Shown here: one piece after another, positions 28,338-33,174 of the stretch
How the letters are laid out: every line of letters begins with the position of its first letter
Position numbering within the stretch: the stretch's first letter is position 1
Translations under genes and position numbers: made by a program
Assembly (NCBI RefSeq): GCF_018614205.1
Contig: NZ_JAGGOS010000023.1
Span: 1 to 33,174 of the forward strand
DNA from: Streptomyces sp. ISL-36
GTDB lineage: Bacteria > Actinomycetota > Actinomycetes > Streptomycetales > Streptomycetaceae
DNA: 33,174 bases
Direction of reading: 5' to 3'
The notes under the pieces: model-generated
Told to the model about the DNA's origin: nothing
What the model saw: the letters and a program-made list of their open reading frames with translations, nothing else
The model's database searches: none

Positions 28338-30572
28338 TTGTCAACCGAGGAATTTCGGAAAGAGCAGGAATTCATCGCCGAGCTCTACGCACGACTCGAC
28401 GACCTGAGGGACCAGGCCGAGGCCGCCGTCGACCAGGCCCTGCGCACCCCGGGGTCAGGCAGCAACCAGGGCCGACTCGAACGGGACGTGCTGGTGGCCG
28501 AGCGGTCCGGGCTGCTCGCCGCGTTCAACGCGGGCGAGACCGGGCTCTGCTTCGGGCGGCTGGTCTTCCAGGACGGGCACGACCACCACATCGGGCGGAT
28601 CGGCATCCGCAAGGACGATCCGGACCGGACCCCCCTCGTCGTCGACTGGCGTGCGGACGTCGCCCGCCCCTTCTATCTCGCCACCGGGTACGAGCCGATG
28701 GGGCTCAGCCGGCGCCGGCACATCACCACCCACGGCCGCGAGGTCACCGCCCTCCACGACGAGGTCCTCGACCTCGCCGACCGGACCCGGACGGGCCACG
28801 AGAACCGGGACGCCGACGAGGTGCTTCTCGCCGCCCTCGACGCCGCCCGCACCGGGCGGATGCACGACATCGTGCAGACCATCCAGGCCGAGCAGGACCG
28901 CATCATCCGCTCCCCGCACCAGGGCGTCCTCGTCGTCGAGGGCGGCCCCGGCACCGGCAAGACCGCCGTGGCGCTGCACCGGGCCGCGTACCTCCTCTAC
29001 GCGCACCGCGAGCAGCTCGCCAGACGGGCCGTCCTGATCGTCGGCCCCAACCCCGCCTTCCTCGGCTACATCGGCAACGTCCTGCCCTCGCTCGGCGAGA
29101 CCGGCGTCCTGCTCGCCACCCCGGGCGAGCTCTTCCCCGGCGTCCACGCCACCGGCACCGACACCCCGCGGGCCGCCGCCGTCAAGGGCGACGCCGCCAT
29201 GGTCGAAGCCCTCGCCCAGGCGGTACGGGACCGGCAGCAGGTCCCCGAGCGCGGCGAGCCGCTGATCGTGGCCCACGACGACGGCGATCTCGTCATCGAC
29301 TGGGACATGGCCCTCGAAGCCCGCCACAAGGCGCGCGAGACCCGGCTGCCGCACAACCTCGCCCGCCCCTACTTCGTCTTCAACCTCCTCGACGCGCTCG
29401 CCGAACAGCTCGCCGACCGCATCGGCGCAGACCCCTACGGCGGGCCCAACTTCCTCGGCCCCGACGACATGGCCCTGCTCGCCAAGGGCGTCGCCGCCAA
29501 CCCGGACGTCCACGCCGCCATCGACACCCTCTGGCCGCCGCTCACGCCCGAGGAGTTCCTCGCCGACTACCTCGCCGAGCCGACCCACCTCTCCGAGGAG
29601 GACGCCGCCGCGATCCGCCGCGACGGCGGCGAGTGGACCCCCGGCGACGTGCCGCTCCTCGACGAGGCCGCCGAACTCCTCGGCGAGGACGACTCGGCCG
29701 CCCGCGCCGCCCAGGAGGCCGAGCGGCAGCGGCAGATCCAGTACGCGCAGGGCGTCCTCGACGTCTCGTACGCCTCGCGCACCTACGAGTTCGAGGACAA
29801 GGAGGAGCAGGACAAGGACGCCTCGGAGGTCCTCTCCGCGCACGACATCATCGACGCCGAGCGGTTCGCCGAGCGCCACGAGGAGGCCGACCACCGCAGC
29901 GCCGCCGAACGGGCCGCCGCCGACCGCACCTGGGCCTTCGGCCACATCATCGTCGACGAGGCGCAGGAGCTGTCGGCGATGGCCTGGCGGCTGCTGATGC
30001 GCCGCAGCCCCACCCGCTCCATGACCCTGGTCGGCGACCCCGCCCAGACCGGCGACGCGGCCGGCGTCGGCTCCTGGGAGAAGATCCTCGCGCCGTACGT
30101 GGAGGACCGCTGGGAGCTCGTCCGCCTCGGGGTCAACTACCGCACCCCCGCCGAGATCATGGCGGTCGCCGCCGACGTCCGGCGCGAGGCCGACCCCGGC
30201 TTCGAGCCGCCGCGCTCGGTCCGCTCCACGGGCGTCGAGCCCTGGGAGCGGACCGTCGAGGACCCGGTGAAGGAGACCGCCGACGCGGTCGCCGCCGAGC
30301 TGCGCGCCGAGGGCCGGCTCGCCGTGATCGCCCCGCGGGAGCTGCACCCGGCGCTCACGGCCGCGCTGCCGGAGGCCTCCTACGGCCCGGCGCCGGACCT
30401 GACCCGCCCGGTGGTGCTGCTCGACCCCCGGCAGGCGAAGGGGCTGGAGTTCGACACGGTCCTCGTCGTCGACCCGGACGCCGTCCGGGCCGGGGCCGCC
30501 CACGGCGTCAACGACCTGTACGTGGCGCTGACCAGGGCCACCCAGCGGCTCGGCGTGATCCGCGCCGCCTGA
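28338..30572 (+). CDS. helD: HelD-like RNA polymerase-associated helicase (UvrD/Rep superfamily 1)
   Basis: 744 residues. An N-terminal coiled coil (EEFRKEQEFIAELYARLDDL, about 3-32) that in HelD enters the polymerase secondary channel is followed by a small beta domain. The split motor has Walker A GGPGTGKT at 202-209, a long insertion (about 280-525, acidic, the region that in HelD wedges the DNA channel), Walker B IIVDEAQEL at about 537-545, GDPAQTGD, NYRTP, and the C-terminal motifs QAKGLEFDTVLVVDPD and NDLYVALTRATQRL. Actinobacterial HelD removes RNA polymerase from stalled complexes. The related HelR protects it from rifamycins; which role applies cannot be told from sequence. TTG start at 28338 with GGGAG at 28328-28332. 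It is divergent from the DUF6817-S1 gene. Confidence 0.88.
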   Translation: MSTEEFRKEQEFIAELYARLDDLRDQAEAAVDQALRTPGSGSNQGRLERDVLVAERSGLLAAFNAGETGLCFGRLVFQDGHDHHIGRIGIRKDDPDRTPLVVDWRADVARPFYLATGYEPMGLSRRRHITTHGREVTALHDEVLDLADRTRTGHENRDADEVLLAALDAARTGRMHDIVQTIQAEQDRIIRSPHQGVLVVEGGPGTGKTAVALHRAAYLLYAHREQLARRAVLIVGPNPAFLGYIGNVLPSLGETGVLLATPGELFPGVHATGTDTPRAAAVKGDAAMVEALAQAVRDRQQVPERGEPLIVAHDDGDLVIDWDMALEARHKARETRLPHNLARPYFVFNLLDALAEQLADRIGADPYGGPNFLGPDDMALLAKGVAANPDVHAAIDTLWPPLTPEEFLADYLAEPTHLSEEDAAAIRRDGGEWTPGDVPLLDEAAELLGEDDSAARAAQEAERQRQIQYAQGVLDVSYASRTYEFEDKEEQDKDASEVLSAHDIIDAERFAERHEEADHRSAAERAAADRTWAFGHIIVDEAQELSAMAWRLLMRRSPTRSMTLVGDPAQTGDAAGVGSWEKILAPYVEDRWELVRLGVNYRTPAEIMAVAADVRREADPGFEPPRSVRSTGVEPWERTVEDPVKETADAVAAELRAEGRLAVIAPRELHPALTAALPEASYGPAPDLTRPVVLLDPRQAKGLEFDTVLVVDPDAVRAGAAHGVNDLYVALTRATQRLGVIRAA

Positions 30573-30605
30573 CCCGCAGGCCGCGCGCTCCCCGGCCCGC
30601 GTCCG

Positions 30606-30637
30606 GCCGGGACCCCGCCTCGCGGCGGGGCCCCGGC
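30606..30637. terminator. Terminator between helD and glgB
   Basis: GCCGGGACCCCGCC (30606-30619) pairs with GGCGGGGCCCCGGC (30624-30637) with one A/C mismatch and a TCGC loop, between convergent genes. Confidence 0.82.
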
Positions 30638-30642
30638 GGGTC

Positions 30643-32964
30643 TCAGGCCGGCCGCAGCCACACCGTCGCGAGCGGCGGCAGCGTCATCCGTACGCTCGCC
30701 GCCCGGCCGTGGGACGGGACCGACTCCGTCTTCACCGGGTCGGTGTTCACCACGTCGCTGCCGCCGTACCGCGCCGCGTCCGTGTTCAGGACCTCCGTCC
30801 AGGCCGCCACCGTGTCCGGGACCCCCAGCCGGTGGTCGTGCCGCACCACCGGCGAGAAGTTGCAGACCGCGAGCAGGGGGGAGTCCTCCGCGTCGTAGCG
30901 GAGGAAGGCGAAGACGTTGTCCTCGGCCGCGTCCCCCACCACCCACTGGAAGCCCTCCGGCACGGTGTCCCGCTCCCACAGCGCCGGGGTCCGCCCGTAC
31001 ACCGTGTTCAGATCGCGCACCAGGTCCCGTACGCCCCGGTGGTCCGCCTCCGCCCCGTAGGACGGGTCGAGCAGCCACCAGTCCGGTCCGTGCTCCGCGG
31101 ACCACTCGGCGCCCTGGGCGAACTCCTGCCCCATGAAGAGGAGTTGCTTGCCCGGGTGGGACCACATGAAGCCCAGATAGGCACGGTGGTTGGCGCGCTG
31201 CTGCCACCAGTCGCCGGGCATCTTCGACACCAGCGCCTGCTTGCCGTGCACGACCTCGTCGTGGGAGATCGGCAGGATGTAGTTCTCGCTGTACGCGTAC
31301 ACCATCGAGAAGGTCATCTCGTTGTGGTGGTACTTGCGGTGCACCGGCTCCTTGGAGACGTACCCCAGCGAGTCGTGCATCCAGCCCATGTTCCACTTCA
31401 TGCCGAAACCCAGACCGCCGAAGCCGCCCGGCCCGACCTGGTCGGTCGCCCGGGTGACCCCGTCCCAGGCCGTCGACTCCTCGGCGAAGGTGATGACCCC
31501 CGGGCAGCGCCGGTACACCGTCGCGTTCATCTCCTGGAGGAAGGCGACCGCGTCCAGGTTCTCCCGGCCGCCGTACTCGTTCGGCAGCCACTCGCCGTGC
31601 TCGCGGGAGTAGTCGAGGTAGAGCATCGAGGCGACCGCGTCGACCCGCAGGCCGTCGATGTGGAACTCCTCGCACCAGTACACCGCGTTGGCGACCAGGA
31701 AGTTCCGCACCTCCTTGCGGCCGTAGTCGAACTCCAGCGTTCCCCAGTCCGGGTGCGCCGAGCGCCGCGGGTCCTCGTGCTCGTACAGCGGCCGGCCGTC
31801 GAACTCCGCGAGCGCCCAGTCGTCGCGCGGGAAGTGCGCCGGCACCCAGTCCATCAGGACGCCGATCCCGGCCCGGTGCAGGGCGTCGATCAGGTACTTG
31901 AAGTCGTCGGGCGTGCCCATCCGGGCGGTCGGCGCGTAGAAGCCGGTGACCTGGTAGCCCCAGGAGCCGCTGAAGGGGTGCTCCGCGACGGCCATGAACT
32001 CCACGTGCGTGAAGCCGAGGTCGCTGACGTAGGCCGGCAGCTGCTCGGCCAGCTGCCGGTACGTGAGCCCCGGCCGCCAGGACGGCAGGTGCACCTCGTA
32101 GACGGAGAGCGGTGCCTCGTGGTGCGGCCGGGCGCCCCGGCCCGCCATCCACCCGGCGTCGCCCCACTCGTGGTACGAGTCGGTGACGACCGACGCGGTG
32201 TTCGGCGGGCACTCGGTGCGGCGGGCCATCGGGTCGGCGCGCAGGGTGTGCGAGCCGTCGGGGCGGGCGATGTCGAACTTGTAGAGCGCGCCCTCGCCGA
32301 TGCCCGGCGCGAACAGCTCCCAGACGCCGGTCGCGCCGAGCGAGCGCATGGGCAGCCCGGTGCCGTCCCAGTAGTTGAAGTCGCCGCTGACCCGCACGCC
32401 GCGCGCGTTGGGGGCCCAGACGGTGAACCGGGTACCGGTCACGCCCTGGTGGGTCATGGGACGGGCGCCGAGCGCCTTCCACAGCTCCTCGTGCCGGCCC
32501 TCGCCGATCAGATGCAGATCGAGGTCACCGAGGGAGGGGAGGAAGCGGTACGGATCCTGCACGGGGAGCTCGTCGCCGTCGTAGCGCACCAGCAGCTCGT
32601 AATCGGGGATCTTGCGCAGCAGCGGCAGAAGTCCGGAGAAGAAGCCGTCGCCGTCGTCGTGCAGTGGGGTCCGCTTGCCCTTGGCGAGGACGGTGACCTC
32701 ACGGGCGTACGGGCGCAGCACCCGGATCGCCACTCCGCCGCGCACGGGGTGGGCGCCGAGAACACCGTGCGGGTCGTGGTGCTCGCCCGCCAGCAGCCGG
32801 GCCCGATCGCCCGCGTCGAGCGGCGGCGCCTTGCGAACGCGTCGGTCCCCTCCGGGCTCCGCGCGGGGCGCCGGCGTCTTGGCCGTCGCCTTCGTCACGG
32901 TCTTCGCCGGGGGCACCGCGTCGGTCGTGGTACGGGCCGTCTTGCGTGCGGATCGGGCGGTCAC
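30643..32964 (-). CDS. glgB: 1,4-alpha-glucan (glycogen) branching enzyme, GH13
   Basis: 773 residues from GTG 32964 with AGGAGG seven bases upstream. A Lys/Thr/Ala-rich, basic, probably disordered N-terminus (1-65) is followed by an N1 domain (HHDPHGVLGAHPVRGGVAIRVLRPYA), a CBM48 domain (TRFTVWAPNARGVRVSGDFNYWDG) and the (beta/alpha)8 catalytic domain. The catalytic residues are Asp442 (GLRVDAVASM), Glu495 (ITFAEESTAW) and Asp569 (ISHDEVVHGK). A C-terminal beta domain ends LPPLATVWLRPA. It introduces alpha-1,6 branches into glycogen or alpha-1,4-glucan made by the GlgE pathway. In S. coelicolor the equivalent gene (glgBI) lies beside pep2, treS and glgE, from memory; those would be to the right of this window. 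Confidence 0.95.
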   Translation of the reverse strand: MTARSARKTARTTTDAVPPAKTVTKATAKTPAPRAEPGGDRRVRKAPPLDAGDRARLLAGEHHDPHGVLGAHPVRGGVAIRVLRPYAREVTVLAKGKRTPLHDDGDGFFSGLLPLLRKIPDYELLVRYDGDELPVQDPYRFLPSLGDLDLHLIGEGRHEELWKALGARPMTHQGVTGTRFTVWAPNARGVRVSGDFNYWDGTGLPMRSLGATGVWELFAPGIGEGALYKFDIARPDGSHTLRADPMARRTECPPNTASVVTDSYHEWGDAGWMAGRGARPHHEAPLSVYEVHLPSWRPGLTYRQLAEQLPAYVSDLGFTHVEFMAVAEHPFSGSWGYQVTGFYAPTARMGTPDDFKYLIDALHRAGIGVLMDWVPAHFPRDDWALAEFDGRPLYEHEDPRRSAHPDWGTLEFDYGRKEVRNFLVANAVYWCEEFHIDGLRVDAVASMLYLDYSREHGEWLPNEYGGRENLDAVAFLQEMNATVYRRCPGVITFAEESTAWDGVTRATDQVGPGGFGGLGFGMKWNMGWMHDSLGYVSKEPVHRKYHHNEMTFSMVYAYSENYILPISHDEVVHGKQALVSKMPGDWWQQRANHRAYLGFMWSHPGKQLLFMGQEFAQGAEWSAEHGPDWWLLDPSYGAEADHRGVRDLVRDLNTVYGRTPALWERDTVPEGFQWVVGDAAEDNVFAFLRYDAEDSPLLAVCNFSPVVRHDHRLGVPDTVAAWTEVLNTDAARYGGSDVVNTDPVKTESVPSHGRAASVRMTLPPLATVWLRPA

Positions 32965-33174
32965 GGGGTGGCCTCCTGTACGAGGGGGATGGGCAGGGAG
33001 AAGAGCAGCGGCGACCGCCTGGCGAAGACGGCGGTGGTTCCCACGCAACCGCAACGGGCGGCGCGCCGCACAGGACACTCGGCCGAACGGGCGCCGTCCG
33101 GGTGATGCGGGGTGCGCCGGAGCCGGACGGGCGCGCGCCCGCGGGGCACGGGGGCCCGGCGGACGGGCCCGCCC
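32965..33174 (-). other. Upstream leader of glgB to the window edge; no gene supported
   Basis: This 210-bp stretch lies 5' of glgB. Beyond the glgB ribosome site I see no promoter, hairpin or credible coding frame. It may hold the end of an upstream gene cut by the window edge. Confidence 0.4.

Noticed and set aside
32961..33149. 62-codon minus-strand frame at the right edge
   Set aside because: No motif or ribosome site, and Arg/Pro-rich composition typical of non-coding GC-rich sequence.

Overview
The window is a stretch of chromosome from a Streptomyces or a close relative. Base composition is very GC-rich with strong third-position GC bias. GTG and TTG starts are common, and TTGAC/TAnnnT promoters and long GC hairpin terminators without U-tracts recur. 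The gene order (thioredoxin, pyk, ackA, pta, pfkA ... glgB) matches what I recall of the S. coelicolor SCO5419-SCO5440 region, where pyk2, ackA, pta, pfkA2 and glgBI sit together. That match is from memory, not from a search. I saw no tRNA, rRNA, CRISPR array or biosynthetic gene cluster.

Layout. 1-650: remains of an IS1182-type transposase with its middle deleted, ending in a 17-bp hairpin. 644-2541: a TetR-family repressor divergent from a thioredoxin-TPR protein whose leader carries two strong hairpins. 2542-5803: a 581-bp gene-free region rich in dyads, then a three-gene set of exported or membrane proteins (DUF6230, DUF6114, and a Pro/Thr-rich anchored protein). 5893-12037: a central-carbon block, pta-ackA-pyk on the minus strand and pfkA divergent from it. 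12276-15809: an HTH membrane protein, then on the minus strand a two-HTH regulator, a tyrosine-phosphatase-like enzyme and a SAM methyltransferase. 15862-19914: a CitA/DcuS-type two-component pair divergent from a DctA-family dicarboxylate transporter with a Crp-like palindrome between them. 20033-23963: a secreted GH16 glucanase under a LacI-type operator, an aldo/keto reductase translationally coupled to an NAD-dependent epimerase, and a divergent Lrp/AsnC regulator. 24007-25724: an F420-type nitroreductase/hemerythrin fusion and a MerR-thioredoxin operon. 25739-28204: a short threonyl-tRNA synthetase behind an apparent Thr-codon leader peptide and attenuator, and a DUF6817-S1 protein. 28338-32964: a HelD-like RNA polymerase helicase and glycogen branching enzyme.

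How the genes fit together. The theme is central metabolism and redox or stress adaptation: glycolysis entry and exit (pfkA, pyk), acetate overflow (pta-ackA), C4-dicarboxylate sensing and uptake, beta-glucan use and glycogen storage, together with two thioredoxin systems and translation/transcription stress factors (ThrRS, S1 protein, HelD). The most interesting signals are regulatory. They are the putative threonine attenuator in front of the truncated ThrRS, the MerR operator with a probably leaderless mRNA, the structured thioredoxin leader, the LacI and Crp-like palindromes, and the dyads in front of the uncharacterised DUF6230 operon.
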